The notes under the pieces are model-generated. The model did not search any database, was not told where the DNA came from, and saw only the letters and a list, made by a program, of their open reading frames with translations. 64,000 bases of DNA. Source: Agromyces sp. ISL-38. GTDB lineage: Bacteria; Actinomycetota; Actinomycetes; Actinomycetales; Microbacteriaceae. The stretch spans positions 62,001 to 126,000 of the forward strand of contig NZ_JAGGPF010000001.1 in NCBI RefSeq assembly GCF_018613935.1, given 5' to 3'. Position 1 is the stretch's first letter. The number at the start of each line of letters is the position of its first letter. Shown one piece after another: positions 17,388 to 26,686 of the stretch. Made by a program: the position numbers and the translations under genes.

Positions 17388-18437
17388 TCAGGGTCGCAGC
17401 AGCACCTTGATCGCCCGGCGCTCGTCCATCGCGGCGTACGCCTCGGCGGCCTCGCTGAGCGGCAGTTCGAGGTCGAACACCCGGCCGGGCTCGATCGCGC
17501 CCGAGAGCACGTCGGGCAGCAGCTCCTCGATGTAGCCGCGCACGGGCGCGACGCCGCCGTTGACGCCGACGTTGCGATCGAACAGGGTGCGCACCGGCAA
17601 TTCGGGCCCTCCGTTCGGCACGCCGACATAGCCCACCATGCCACCCGGGCGAGTCGAGCGGATCGCCTGGTCCATCGACTCCTTCGTGCCGACGCACTCG
17701 AGCACCTGGTCGGCGCCGATGCCGCCGGTGAGCTCGCGCACCCGGGCGATGCCCTCGTCGCCGCGCTCCTCGACGATGTGGGTCGCGCCGAACGCGAGCG
17801 CGAGCGCCTGACGCTCGGGATGCCGCGACATCGCGATGATCGTCGATGCCCCGAGCCGCTTCGCCGCGATGATCGCGCACAGCCCGACGGCACCATCGCC
17901 GACGACGGCGACCGTGTCTCCCTCGGCGACGCCGGCCGACACCGCGGCATGGTGGCCGGTGCCCATCACGTCGCTGAGGGTCAGCAGCCCCGGCACCAGC
18001 TCATCGGGGATCGGGCCCGGCACCACCACGAGCGTGCCGTCGGCGAGCGGCACCCGCACTCGTTCGCCCTGGCCGGCGTCGGCGAAGGCGCCCTGCCGGT
18101 CGTTGCCTCCCCACCAGCCGCCGCCCAGGCACGAGGTGCTCACGCCGTTGCGGCAGTTCGCGCACGTGTTGTCGCACACGTAGAAGGGGGCGATCACGAA
18201 GTCGCCGACCGCGACGTGCGCGACATCCGGCCCGATCTCCTCCACGACCCCGACGAACTCGTGCCCGATGCGGTGCGGCTCGCGGGTCGGCGTGACTCCG
18301 CGGTAGGGCCAGAGGTCGGAGCCGCAGACACAGGCGGCGACGACCTTCACGATCGCATCGGGGCCCGTGGAGAGCACGGGGTCGGGCACGGTCTCGACGC
18401 GGATGTCACGTTCGGCGTGAATGAGGGTCGCAAGCAT
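17388..18437 (-). CDS. Zinc-dependent alcohol dehydrogenase family (MDR)
   Basis: 349-residue medium-chain dehydrogenase. Catalytic zinc ligands are seen in AACVCGSDLWPY and GHEFVGVVEEIGPD. A structural-zinc cluster CDNTCANCRNG is followed by a distal Cys (TSC). The NAD(P) motif is VAVVGDGAVGLCA. It resembles the glutathione-independent formaldehyde/threonine dehydrogenase-like group, but the substrate is not deducible. The frame is open far upstream, but ATG 18437 starts at the normal family N-terminus (MLATLIHAERDIRVETVP). It is divergent from the secreted protein gene at 18595. Confidence 0.88.
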   Translation of the reverse strand: MLATLIHAERDIRVETVPDPVLSTGPDAIVKVVAACVCGSDLWPYRGVTPTREPHRIGHEFVGVVEEIGPDVAHVAVGDFVIAPFYVCDNTCANCRNGVSTSCLGGGWWGGNDRQGAFADAGQGERVRVPLADGTLVVVPGPIPDELVPGLLTLSDVMGTGHHAAVSAGVAEGDTVAVVGDGAVGLCAIIAAKRLGASTIIAMSRHPERQALALAFGATHIVEERGDEGIARVRELTGGIGADQVLECVGTKESMDQAIRSTRPGGMVGYVGVPNGGPELPVRTLFDRNVGVNGGVAPVRGYIEELLPDVLSGAIEPGRVFDLELPLSEAAEAYAAMDERRAIKVLLRP

Positions 18438-18503
18438 GTCTCCGAGCCTACGCGCGCCGTGAACTGCGGATTCAACGGCTGCCGCCGGACACCAGCAATT
18501 TAA

Positions 18504-18518
18504 ATGAGGGACTCTCAT
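18504..18518. promoter_or_regulatory. Inverted repeat in the dehydrogenase/secreted-protein divergent gap
   Basis: ATGAG-GGACT-CTCAT (5-5-5) follows an AT-rich patch, AATTTAAAT, in a 157-base divergent intergenic region between the genes starting at 18437 and 18595. This is a reasonable place for a promoter and an operator, but the repeat is short. Confidence 0.35.
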
Positions 18519-18594
18519 CTTGGGTCGGATCGGAGTAACGTGCGCGGTGTGCGCCCACGACCCGAGTGGACGTCCGATCGGGCGGGAGGCCCTC

Positions 18595-19182
18595 ATGAAC
18601 CGCACACCCATCGCCGCGGGATTCGCCGCGGCATCCGCCCTTGCTCTGCTGGTTGCGGCGCCGGCGTTCGCCGCCACGCCGATCATCGACCACTGGAGCG
18701 ACCACATCGAGCACATCGAACAGGTCGAACACGCACCCGACTGGTGTCCGGACGTTCCGTTCGACGTCCTGTACACCGAGGATTCCCACGGAACGTTCCG
18801 CTTCGTGCAGCACGGCGACGGCAACTACTACGGTGGGAGCTCGGTCACGAGCGACTTCTCGTGGACGAATGTCGAGACCGGCGCGACGCTCAGCGCCACC
18901 AGGCACGGCGCCGACAAGGATCTGCTCGTGACCGACAACGGCGACGGCACGGTCACCCTCGAAATCCAGTTCACCGGCCCGACGACGTACTACGACGATG
19001 CCGGAAACCGGCTCTTCATCGACGCCGGCCGCACGACCGCGACGATCGTCATCGACACCAGCGGGACGCCGAGCGACCCCTCGGACGACGAGTTCGTCTC
19101 CTTCCTCCCCGGCGAGAGCACGGGTCACTTCGAGACTGCGGACCGCGACTTCTGCGCCGACATCCTGGAGTTCATCGGCTGA
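18595..19182 (+). CDS. Secreted protein of unknown function, paralog A
   Basis: 195 residues: a signal peptide (AALALLVAAPAFAAT, cut after AFA) and a mature domain with a Cys near the start (DWCPDVPFDV) and one near the end (ETADRDFCADILEFIG), perhaps disulphide-bonded. The middle contains NGDGTVTLEIQFTGPT and TSGTPSDPSDDEFVSF. ATG 18595 has GGGAGG upstream; the longer open frame lacks a site. It is a clear paralog of the gene at 20898, with the same length, Cys positions and NGDGT/GTxSDPxDD/RDFCxDI motifs. I do not recognise a named family. Confidence 0.75.
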   Translation: MNRTPIAAGFAAASALALLVAAPAFAATPIIDHWSDHIEHIEQVEHAPDWCPDVPFDVLYTEDSHGTFRFVQHGDGNYYGGSSVTSDFSWTNVETGATLSATRHGADKDLLVTDNGDGTVTLEIQFTGPTTYYDDAGNRLFIDAGRTTATIVIDTSGTPSDPSDDEFVSFLPGESTGHFETADRDFCADILEFIG

Positions 19183-19217
19183 ATGGGGACGAATCCGGCT
19201 GATCGGGGCCGCATCCC

Positions 19218-20783
19218 TCAGACGTGCGGCACGAACGCCTGCCACGCGAGCCGCCGGTCGCGGCGTGGGTCGAGTTCCACGCGATCGACGCGATCGAAGA
19301 CGAGCGTGCGCCGCTCGCCCTCCTCGTAGCGCGGCCACTCGGGCCCTGGCGAACCGGATGCCGCGAATCGCGTCCAGTGCCGCTGCATCCGAAGCCCGAC
19401 CTCGCGGAACATCCGCCGCCCGCCGAGCAGGGTGAGCCCGGTGCCGACGATCGTGTCGAACCTCTCGAAGAGGGCGAAGAGCTCGAGCCCGTGGGTTGCG
19501 TCGAGACCCATGAGCCGAGCGGTCCGGGGTGCGGCATCGAACCGGTAGAAGAACACGGGTGCGTAGCGGGAGTGCCGTTCGGCGGCCTTCACCGTCGGGA
19601 ACCAGAACGTGAAATCGCCGGCGAAGTCGGCGGCGGGCCGGCGTTCGGGTAGGCCGGGATACAGCCGCTTGATCGCCTTGCGCGACTTCTTCCTCGTGTT
19701 CGTGAAGATCGCACGGATGCGCGGCTTCGTCGTCGGCAGGATGTTGATGCGTCCCTCGAAGAGCGAACCCTCGCGGTCGTTCGTGCCGATGAGGAGCGGT
19801 ACGCGGTGCGCGAGTCCGTCGCGGAATGCATCGAGCGGGCGGTGCGGGAGGAATTCCCCGTCGATGACGGGTGCCAGGCTGATCGTGCCCGGATTCTCGT
19901 CGGGCGTGCGGATCGTGAGGGCGGTCGTCGCCTCGGCGAGCACCATCGGGTCGGCGGCGCAGAGCATCGCCGCCGCGGCATCCGTCGACTCGCTCTCGAG
20001 GTCGTCGTCATCGACGATGCCGCTCAGGATGCCCACGTACTCCCGCGCCCAGGTCGCCGCAGTCTCGGGGAGGTAGACCGCGTTCGCGGGCGAGCTCTGG
20101 GCGATCGCCCGCGTGAACAGTCCATCGGCGGAGGGCACCGTCATGAGCGTCGTGACCGAGTTGGCGCCTGCGGACTCCCCGAAGAGGGTGACGTTGTCGG
20201 GATCGCCGCCGAAGGCACGGACGTTGCGGCGCACCCATTCGAGCGCGGCCACCTGGTCGCGGAGCCCCAGGTTGCATTCGATGGGGCGATCGGCGGTGGA
20301 ATAGGCACGGAAGTCGAGCCATCCGAGCGCGCCGAGGCGATAGTTGAGGCTCACGTAGACGACACCGTGCCGCCGCACGAGGCGTTCACCCTGATGCGGA
20401 TACTCGCCCGAAGACCCGACGCCGTACGCACCGCCGTAGACGAACACCATCACCGGGCGTCCCCGACCCGGCGCCTCGCCGTCGTCGGGCGCGGTGACGT
20501 TCACGCTCAGGCAGTCCTCGCTGCGCGGCAGATGGTCGGCGGCGCCGATGAACTGGCCCTTTCGCTTCTGGGGCGCGACCGGGCCGAACGCCGAGGCGTC
20601 GCGCACGCCGTGCCAGCCGGGCGACGGGCGCGGTGCGCGGAACCGAAGGTCACCTGCGGGCGCCGCCGCATACGGGATGCCCCGCCACAGGCGCACCCCT
20701 CGCCGGCGGATGCCGCGCACCGCGCCCTCCGCGAGATCCGCGACCAGGGCGCCGTCGGTGCGAGTCGCGCCGATCAGCAGCAT
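19218..20783 (-). CDS. Carboxylesterase/lipase family protein (type B)
   Basis: 521-residue alpha/beta hydrolase of the type-B carboxylesterase family. Features seen: VRGIRRRGVRLWRGIPYA at the start, the EDCLSVNVTAP motif, oxyanion segment FVYGGAYGVGSS and the nucleophile GESAGANSV. No signal peptide is visible, so it is probably intracellular. It hydrolyses carboxylic esters; the natural substrate is unknown. It sits between two paralogous secreted-protein genes, one on each side in the opposite orientation. Confidence 0.9.
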   Translation of the reverse strand: MLLIGATRTDGALVADLAEGAVRGIRRRGVRLWRGIPYAAAPAGDLRFRAPRPSPGWHGVRDASAFGPVAPQKRKGQFIGAADHLPRSEDCLSVNVTAPDDGEAPGRGRPVMVFVYGGAYGVGSSGEYPHQGERLVRRHGVVYVSLNYRLGALGWLDFRAYSTADRPIECNLGLRDQVAALEWVRRNVRAFGGDPDNVTLFGESAGANSVTTLMTVPSADGLFTRAIAQSSPANAVYLPETAATWAREYVGILSGIVDDDDLESESTDAAAAMLCAADPMVLAEATTALTIRTPDENPGTISLAPVIDGEFLPHRPLDAFRDGLAHRVPLLIGTNDREGSLFEGRINILPTTKPRIRAIFTNTRKKSRKAIKRLYPGLPERRPAADFAGDFTFWFPTVKAAERHSRYAPVFFYRFDAAPRTARLMGLDATHGLELFALFERFDTIVGTGLTLLGGRRMFREVGLRMQRHWTRFAASGSPGPEWPRYEEGERRTLVFDRVDRVELDPRRDRRLAWQAFVPHV

Positions 20784-20897
20784 GCTTCGAGCCTACGGCG
20801 AGGTCCGAAGGAATCGCAGCATGGACGCTCGACCCGAGGGCGCGTACTCTGTTCCCGAGCATTGCTCAGGTTGGCCCGATATTGGACGGAGACGACA

Positions 20898-21485
20898 ATG
20901 AAGCGCTCAGCACTCATCGGAGGGATCGCCGTCGCGGCCGCGCTGACGATGGCCGCTCCCGCACCGGCCTTCGCGGGCCCGGTGCAGATCATTCCCTGGG
21001 AGGACAGCGACTCCGTCGTGGTCGAGGTCGGCCAGGAAGGCTGGTGCCCGCCCGAAATCGTCGACTTCGACGTCGTTCAGAGTTGGGAGGCGAGCGGCAT
21101 CGATCGCATCACGACCGGACCCGACGGCATCGTGAGCTTCGCCGGCACGTTCGAACGAGTGGACACGTACACCGCGAACGACAAGACGCTGGTGACCGAG
21201 GCTCACGGCAACACCCGAGACCACAAGATCGTCGACAACGGTGACGGCACCCTGACCATCTGGTTCAAGGACTCGGTGCAGACAAGCACCTGGCTTGACG
21301 GCGAGTTCCTGTTCCATGATTCCGGGCTCGTCGAGGGCGCCTTCCTCATCGACTACAACGGCACGCTGTCGGATCCCGAGGACGACACGTTCCTCGGAAT
21401 AGTCGAGGACGCCGAATTGCACGGCCGCTTCGACACCGGCGAGCGCGACTTCTGCGAGGACATCGCCACGTTCCTCGGGCCGTGA
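20898..21485 (+). CDS. Secreted protein of unknown function, paralog B
   Basis: 195 residues with a signal peptide (AAALTMAAPAPAFAGP) and one Cys near the start (EGWCPPEIVDFDV) and one near the end (DTGERDFCEDIATFLGP). It shares with the gene at 18595 the length, the Cys placement, VDNGDGTLTI, GTLSDPEDDTF and the C-terminal RDFC-DI pattern. ATG 20898 has GGAG 7 bases upstream. It is divergent from the carboxylesterase. Function unknown; the fold may be a small disulphide-linked beta-sandwich. Confidence 0.75.
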   Translation: MKRSALIGGIAVAAALTMAAPAPAFAGPVQIIPWEDSDSVVVEVGQEGWCPPEIVDFDVVQSWEASGIDRITTGPDGIVSFAGTFERVDTYTANDKTLVTEAHGNTRDHKIVDNGDGTLTIWFKDSVQTSTWLDGEFLFHDSGLVEGAFLIDYNGTLSDPEDDTFLGIVEDAELHGRFDTGERDFCEDIATFLGP

Positions 21486-21599
21486 GCGGCAGGCCGCGCC
21501 GCGCTGCGCCCCGCTAGCCGACTACGACGTCCTCCGCCGTTCGTCGAAGGGATGTCGGCGGAGTGCGTCTGACGCGTCACGGTCGAGGCGCGGCAGGAG

Positions 21600-22982
21600 C
21601 TACGCGACCGGCTCACCGCTGAGCCTCGCGAGCCCCTCCAGCCCCGGCCGGACATGCTGCTGCAGCCGCGCCCGCGCGTCGTCGAGCGCCGGTGATCCGG
21701 GATGCCCCGGCGGGATCCGCGCCGGGTTGATCGCCGCGCGAGTAGACCACTCGGCGATGTCCGGCTCGGCACCGAACGACATCGAGGACCGCGTGCCGAC
21801 GAGGGTCATCCGCGCCCATTCCGCGAGCGAGTTGGGGTACGGCGAGGGCGCGCAGATCCGGTTCTTCTCCGCGTCGTCGTCGCGAGTCGCCTCGACGTAC
21901 CCGATCAGCGCCGCGCCGAAGCACGGGAAGCCGGCCCGGATCGGTTGCAGGGTGATCGCCTCGGGCCGCCAGACGGGGACCAGGGGCGGATACTTCAAGC
22001 CGTCGGCCGCGCAGTGCACCACGACCGCGTCATCGGCGATGGCGACCGATCCCTCGGCGAACCCGAGCCTGCCCCGTTCGACGGTCATGATGCGCCCGCG
22101 ACGCACGACGTTCTCGAGGGTCCGCAGCTGGTCGAGCTCCCACGTCGCCAGGGTGGGCGCCTTCGCCATGGTCGGCACTCTCGAGCGATCGATCCTGAGC
22201 ATGACGCCGGCGTCCTCGAGTCGGAGGAACAGGTCGTCGAGTGAGCCGGCGCCCGCTGCCACCTCCATCACGTCGGCGGCCATGCCCAGGAAGACGGCCG
22301 GGTCGGGCTGCACCACCGCGCGGTTGATCATCCACGGTTCGCGCGGCCGCACCCAGCAGATCGCGTCGGGGTCGACACCGCGCGAGAGCAGCCAGATGCA
22401 GGCGTCGGTCGCCGTCTTGCCTGCGCCGGCGACGACGTACTGGCTCGCCGGGTCCTCGAGCCGGGCGAGATCGTTGACCGGCCGCACGCGTGCGTCGTCG
22501 GCAACCCCGAACGGCGGAGGCTTCTCCGCCGGGATGCTGGGTGCCAGGTAGCGGGCGTCGACGATCCGGCAGTGCTCCGGAACCTCGAACCGATCGCCGG
22601 AGATGCGCGAGACGAAGGTGCGGCCGCCGAGGTACTCGCTGTTGGCGAAGAACTCGACCTTGCCGGACTCGACCATCCGGTCGAGCGCCCGCGCGTAGTA
22701 GAGGCAGATCTCGGACTGGGTGGCGCGCTCCTGCAGGCCCTTCTCGGGCCCGCGCTGCTGCACCTGCCCGCCGCCGAGCATGGTCGAGGCGACGCCGTAG
22801 AAGGCGGACGCCTGGTGCAGCCGCACGAAGGGGTACGCCTCGAGCCAGTGCCCGCTCACGCCATGGCGGCGATCGACGAGGGCGACGCGGACGTCGGCCT
22901 GGTCGGTCAGGGCATCCGTGAAGGCCATCCCCATGGCGCCGGCTCCGACCACGAGGTAGTCCGCTTCGACGAGGCGCGTCAT
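21600..22982 (-). CDS. FAD/NAD(P)-binding flavoprotein oxidoreductase
   Basis: 460 residues with two dinucleotide folds: YLVVGAGAMGMAFTDAL at the N-terminus (FAD) and YVVAGAGKTATDACIWLL near residue 190 (NADPH), as in flavin monooxygenases and related pyridine-nucleotide enzymes. The segment HGVSGHWLEAYPFVRLHQ resembles the substrate/flavin region of this group. The substrate is unknown. ATG 22982 is the start at the family N-terminus; the much longer open frame upstream is antisense to the MFS gene. It is divergently paired with that MFS gene. Confidence 0.8.
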   Translation of the reverse strand: MTRLVEADYLVVGAGAMGMAFTDALTDQADVRVALVDRRHGVSGHWLEAYPFVRLHQASAFYGVASTMLGGGQVQQRGPEKGLQERATQSEICLYYARALDRMVESGKVEFFANSEYLGGRTFVSRISGDRFEVPEHCRIVDARYLAPSIPAEKPPPFGVADDARVRPVNDLARLEDPASQYVVAGAGKTATDACIWLLSRGVDPDAICWVRPREPWMINRAVVQPDPAVFLGMAADVMEVAAGAGSLDDLFLRLEDAGVMLRIDRSRVPTMAKAPTLATWELDQLRTLENVVRRGRIMTVERGRLGFAEGSVAIADDAVVVHCAADGLKYPPLVPVWRPEAITLQPIRAGFPCFGAALIGYVEATRDDDAEKNRICAPSPYPNSLAEWARMTLVGTRSSMSFGAEPDIAEWSTRAAINPARIPPGHPGSPALDDARARLQQHVRPGLEGLARLSGEPVA

Positions 22983-23069
22983 CAAACCACGATGGCACTC
23001 CGGTGACGGGACCTCCAGACCCAACAGGGGGTACACGTATGCGATGTCGGCGGGGTACGGCAGAATGCT

Positions 23070-24335
23070 GTGGTGATCGGCATCAGGAGGTTCTGGGGCG
23101 CGCTCCCCGTCGAGGGCAGATGGCTCCTGTCGACCGTCGCGATCCAGACGCTCGGCCGCGGGCTGACCCTGCCGTTCACGATCATCTACCTGCATGAGGT
23201 GCGGGGCTTCGATCTCGGGCTCTCCGGCGGGCTGATGAGCCTCATCGCGATCGTCGGGCTGGTCGTGACCGGCCCGGGCGGCACCCTCATCGACCGGTTC
23301 GGCGCCCGCAAGGTACTGCTCACCGGGCTGGCTGCGATGATCGCCGGTTGCACCCTGCTGGCGTTCGCGACCCACCCCGCGGTCGCGGCCGTCGCGCTCG
23401 TGCTGATCGGCGTGAACTTCGGCGTCTCCTGGCCGGGCTTCAACGCGCTCATCGCAGCAGTGGTCAATGGCGACCTGCGCCAGCAGTACTTCGGCGTCAA
23501 CTTCGCGCTCGTCAACCTCGGCATCGGCGTGGGCGGCGTCATCGGCGGGTTCTTCGTCGATGTCGACGCCCCCGACACCTTCACCGTGATCTTCCTCGTC
23601 GACGCCATCAGCTGCCTCGTGCCGGTGGCGCTGCTGCTCGGCCCGCTCCGGCACGTCCGCACCCACACCGAGCCCGCCGACGACGCCCCGCCGGTCGGCG
23701 GCTATCGCGAGATCCTCCGGCAGCCCGCGGTGCTCTGGCTGACGCTGCTCACCTTCCTCGCGGTCTTCGTCGGCTACGGCCAGTTCGAGGCAGGGTTCCC
23801 GGCCTACGCGCGGCAGGTGGCCGAGGTCTCGACCCGGGTGGTCGGCCTCGCGTTCGCCGTCAACACCGCGGTGATCGTGCTGTTGCAGTTCACCGTGCTC
23901 ACGCGCATCAGCGGGCGCCGTCGCACTCGCGTCATGTGGGTGATGGCGGCGGTGTGGGCGTGTTCGTGGCTGGTCTTGGGCATCGCCGGGCTGCTGCCCG
24001 ATTCACTGGCGGCCGCGATCGGCGTCTTGGCGTTCATGGGCGTCTTCGCGTTCGGCGAGACCCTGCTGCAACCGACGGTGCCCGCGATCTACAACGACCT
24101 CGCCTCCGATCACAACCGCGGCCGCTACAACGCGATCAACTCGGCGGCGTTCCAAGGTGGCGCGATCACCGGGCCGATCGCCGCGGGCCTGCTGCTCGAC
24201 TGGGGCCTCGACGCGGTGTACATCCTCATCATGGTCGTCGGCTGCCTCGGCATCGGCGTGCTGGCGACCGCGCTCGAACGCCGGATCCCGGCGAGCGCGA
24301 ACGGCGTGCCGGCGCCCGAGACCGTCAGCGGCTGA
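23070..24335 (+). CDS. MFS transporter
   Basis: 421-residue major facilitator with ~12 membrane segments; loop-2 signature GTLIDRFGARKVLLTG. It starts with tandem GTG codons at 23070 and 23073 (either is possible). Divergent from the flavoprotein gene with an 87-base gap, which suggests joint regulation and a common compound, for instance export of, or resistance to, a molecule the flavoprotein modifies. It converges on clpB with 12 bases between stops. Confidence 0.85.
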   Translation: MVIGIRRFWGALPVEGRWLLSTVAIQTLGRGLTLPFTIIYLHEVRGFDLGLSGGLMSLIAIVGLVVTGPGGTLIDRFGARKVLLTGLAAMIAGCTLLAFATHPAVAAVALVLIGVNFGVSWPGFNALIAAVVNGDLRQQYFGVNFALVNLGIGVGGVIGGFFVDVDAPDTFTVIFLVDAISCLVPVALLLGPLRHVRTHTEPADDAPPVGGYREILRQPAVLWLTLLTFLAVFVGYGQFEAGFPAYARQVAEVSTRVVGLAFAVNTAVIVLLQFTVLTRISGRRRTRVMWVMAAVWACSWLVLGIAGLLPDSLAAAIGVLAFMGVFAFGETLLQPTVPAIYNDLASDHNRGRYNAINSAAFQGGAITGPIAAGLLLDWGLDAVYILIMVVGCLGIGVLATALERRIPASANGVPAPETVSG

Positions 24336-24347
24336 CGCCGCGCATCG

Positions 24348-26579
24348 TCACAGCTCGTCGTCGACGATCTCGTCGTCGACGATCTCGTCGCCTTCGGCAC
24401 CCGCATCACCGGCGTCGGCGAGCACCTCCGCCTTGGCGACCGTGAGCGACTCGCCGTCGTCGGCCAGCGCGACCGTGACCGTGTCGCCATCGCGGATCTC
24501 GCCCGTGAGGAGCGCCCGCGCGAGCCGGTCGTCGATCTCGTGCTGCATGAGGCGGCGCAGCGGGCGAGCACCGTAGAGGGGGTCGTAGCCGCGCTCCGCG
24601 AGCCAGGCCCGCGCATCGGGCGTGACGCCGAGTTCGAGTCGCCGCTCGTGCAGCCGTGCCGAGAGCCGGTCGACATAGAGGTTCACGATCTCGCCGAGCT
24701 CCTCCTCGGAGAGCGAGGAGAACACGACGATGTCGTCGAGCCGGTTCACGAACTCGGGCTTGAACGCCTCGCGAACGGCGGCGAGCACGGCCTGCTCCTT
24801 GTCGTCCCAGCTGAGCGTGGGGTCGATGAGGTACAGCGAGCCGAGGTTCGACGTCAACACGAGGATGACATTGCGGAAGTCGACCGTGCGGCCCTGCCCG
24901 TCGGTCAATCGGCCCTCGTCGAGCACCTGCAGCAGCACGTCGAACACCTCGGGGTGCGCCTTCTCGACCTCGTCGAGGAGGAGTACCGAATAGGGTCGCC
25001 GACGCACGGCCTCGGTGAGCTGGCCGCCCTGCTCGTAGCCGATGTAGCCGGGAGGCGCGCCTACGAGCCGTGAGACCGAGAACTTCTCGCCGTACTCCGA
25101 CATGTCGATGCGCACCATCGCATGCTCGTCGTCGAAGAGGAACTCGGCGAGCGCCTTCGCAAGCTCGGTCTTGCCGACACCCGTGGGGCCGAGGAAGAGG
25201 AACGAGCCGGTGGGGCGGTTCGGGTCGCTGAGTCCTGCCCGCGAGCGGCGCACGGCGTCGGCAACGGCCATGACCGCTCGCTTCTGGCCGATGAGCCGCT
25301 TGCCGAGCTCGCTCTCGAGTTGCAGCAGCTTCTCGGTCTCGCCTTGCAGGAGCTTGCCGACGGGGATGCCAGTCCATGCGGCGATGACCTGTGCGATGTC
25401 CTCCTCGGTTACCTGCTCGTTCACCATGCGCGGCTCGTCGGGTGCGTTCTCGGCCTGCTCGGCCTCAGCGAGGTCGCGCTCGAGCTGCTTGATGGTCTCG
25501 TACTCGAGCCTCGACGCCTTCTGGTAGTCGGCCTCGCGCATCGCGCGGTCGCGCTCGGTGATCGCCTCGTCGAGTCGCTTCTTCAGCTCGCCCACCCGGT
25601 TCAGGCTCATGCGCTCGCGTGCCCACCGCTCCTCGAGCGACGCGAGCTCCCGTTCCTGGTCGACGAGCGTCTCACGCAGCTTCGCGAGCCGCTCCTTCGA
25701 CGCCTCGTCCTTCTCCTTCTTGAGGGCGAGCTCCTCGAGCTTCAGGCGGTCGACCTGGCGCTTCAACTGGTCGATCTCGACAGGGGAGGAGTCGATCTCC
25801 ATCTTGAGGCGCGACATGGCCTCGTCGACGAGGTCGATGGCCTTGTCGGGCAGCTGGCGTGCAGGAATGTAGCGATTGGAGAGGGATGCCGCGGCGACGA
25901 GCGCGGCATCCGAGATCGTCACTCCGTGGTGCGCCTCGTACCGCCCCTTGAGCCCGCGGAGGATCGCCACCGTGTCTTCGACGTTCGGCTCGCCGACGTA
26001 CACCTGCTGGAACCGCCGCTCGAGCGCGCCGTCCTTCTCGATGTGCTCGCGGTACTCGTTGAGGGTCGTGGCGCCGATGAGCCGCAGCTCGCCACGCGCG
26101 AGCATGGGCTTCAGCATGTTGGATGCGGCGACCGAGCCTTCGCCGCCGCCTGCACCCATGAGCAGGTGCAGCTCGTCGACGAACGTGATGATCTGGCCCT
26201 CGGCGTCATTGATCTCTCTGAGCACGGCCTTCAGGCGCTCCTCGAACTGGCCGCGATACATCGCACCGGCCACGAGCGCCGAGATGTCGAGCGCGACGAG
26301 CTGCTTGTCTTTCAGGGAGTCGGCGACGTCGCCGGCGACGATGCGCTGGGCGAGCCCCTCGACAACGGCCGTCTTGCCCACGCCGGGCTCGCCGATGAGC
26401 ACGGGATTGTTCTTCGTGCGGCGCGTCAGCACCTGGCTGACACGGCGGATCTCGGCGTCGCGCCCGATCACCGGATCGAGCTTGCCCGCCTTGGCGATCT
26501 CGGTGAGATTGATGCCGAACTGCTCGAGCGCGGACTTCTGCTCCTCTTGCGTGCCCGGCGCACCCTGCATATTGGCCAC
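24348..26579 (-). CDS. clpB: ClpB-type AAA+ disaggregase lacking the N-domain
   Basis: 743 residues. AAA-1: Walker [14 protein letters not shown] and [10 protein letters not shown]. The coiled middle domain lies at residues ~290-410. AAA-2: Walker [15 protein letters not shown], Walker [12 protein letters not shown], then the C-terminal D2-small domain. The ~150-residue Clp_N domain of full ClpB is absent, as in several Microbacteriaceae. The C-terminus ends in an acidic repeat, [14 protein letters not shown]. The start is probably GTG 26579 with AAGGGA upstream. It works with DnaK/DnaJ/GrpE, encoded 29 kb away, to resolve protein aggregates. Regulated by HspR through the HAIR at 26599. Confidence 0.93.
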   Translation of the reverse strand: MANMQGAPGTQEEQKSALEQFGINLTEIAKAGKLDPVIGRDAEIRRVSQVLTRRTKNNPVLIGEPGVGKTAVVEGLAQRIVAGDVADSLKDKQLVALDISALVAGAMYRGQFEERLKAVLREINDAEGQIITFVDELHLLMGAGGGEGSVAASNMLKPMLARGELRLIGATTLNEYREHIEKDGALERRFQQVYVGEPNVEDTVAILRGLKGRYEAHHGVTISDAALVAAASLSNRYIPARQLPDKAIDLVDEAMSRLKMEIDSSPVEIDQLKRQVDRLKLEELALKKEKDEASKERLAKLRETLVDQERELASLEERWARERMSLNRVGELKKRLDEAITERDRAMREADYQKASRLEYETIKQLERDLAEAEQAENAPDEPRMVNEQVTEEDIAQVIAAWTGIPVGKLLQGETEKLLQLESELGKRLIGQKRAVMAVADAVRRSRAGLSDPNRPTGSFLFLGPTGVGKTELAKALAEFLFDDEHAMVRIDMSEYGEKFSVSRLVGAPPGYIGYEQGGQLTEAVRRRPYSVLLLDEVEKAHPEVFDVLLQVLDEGRLTDGQGRTVDFRNVILVLTSNLGSLYLIDPTLSWDDKEQAVLAAVREAFKPEFVNRLDDIVVFSSLSEEELGEIVNLYVDRLSARLHERRLELGVTPDARAWLAERGYDPLYGARPLRRLMQHEIDDRLARALLTGEIRDGDTVTVALADDGESLTVAKAEVLADAGDAGAEGDEIVDDEIVDDEL

Positions 26580-26598
26580 AGTTGTTCCCTTCGACGAA

Positions 26599-26619
26599 CT
26601 TGAGTCTACTAGAGTCAAG
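26599..26619. promoter_or_regulatory. HAIR element (HspR operator) upstream of clpB
   Basis: CTTGAGT-N7-AGTCAAG lies 20 bases before the clpB GTG. The HAIR consensus (HspR-associated inverted repeat) is CTTGAGT-N7-ACTCAAG; the left arm is perfect and the right arm has two swapped bases. The spacing of exactly seven bases matches those in front of dnaK. Confidence 0.85.
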
Positions 26620-26686
26620 TTTCTCGGAGAGCTGCGAGTACCGGAGTCGCCCGTTGCTGCCTGACGCCTTCGCCTCGATGAGTGGA

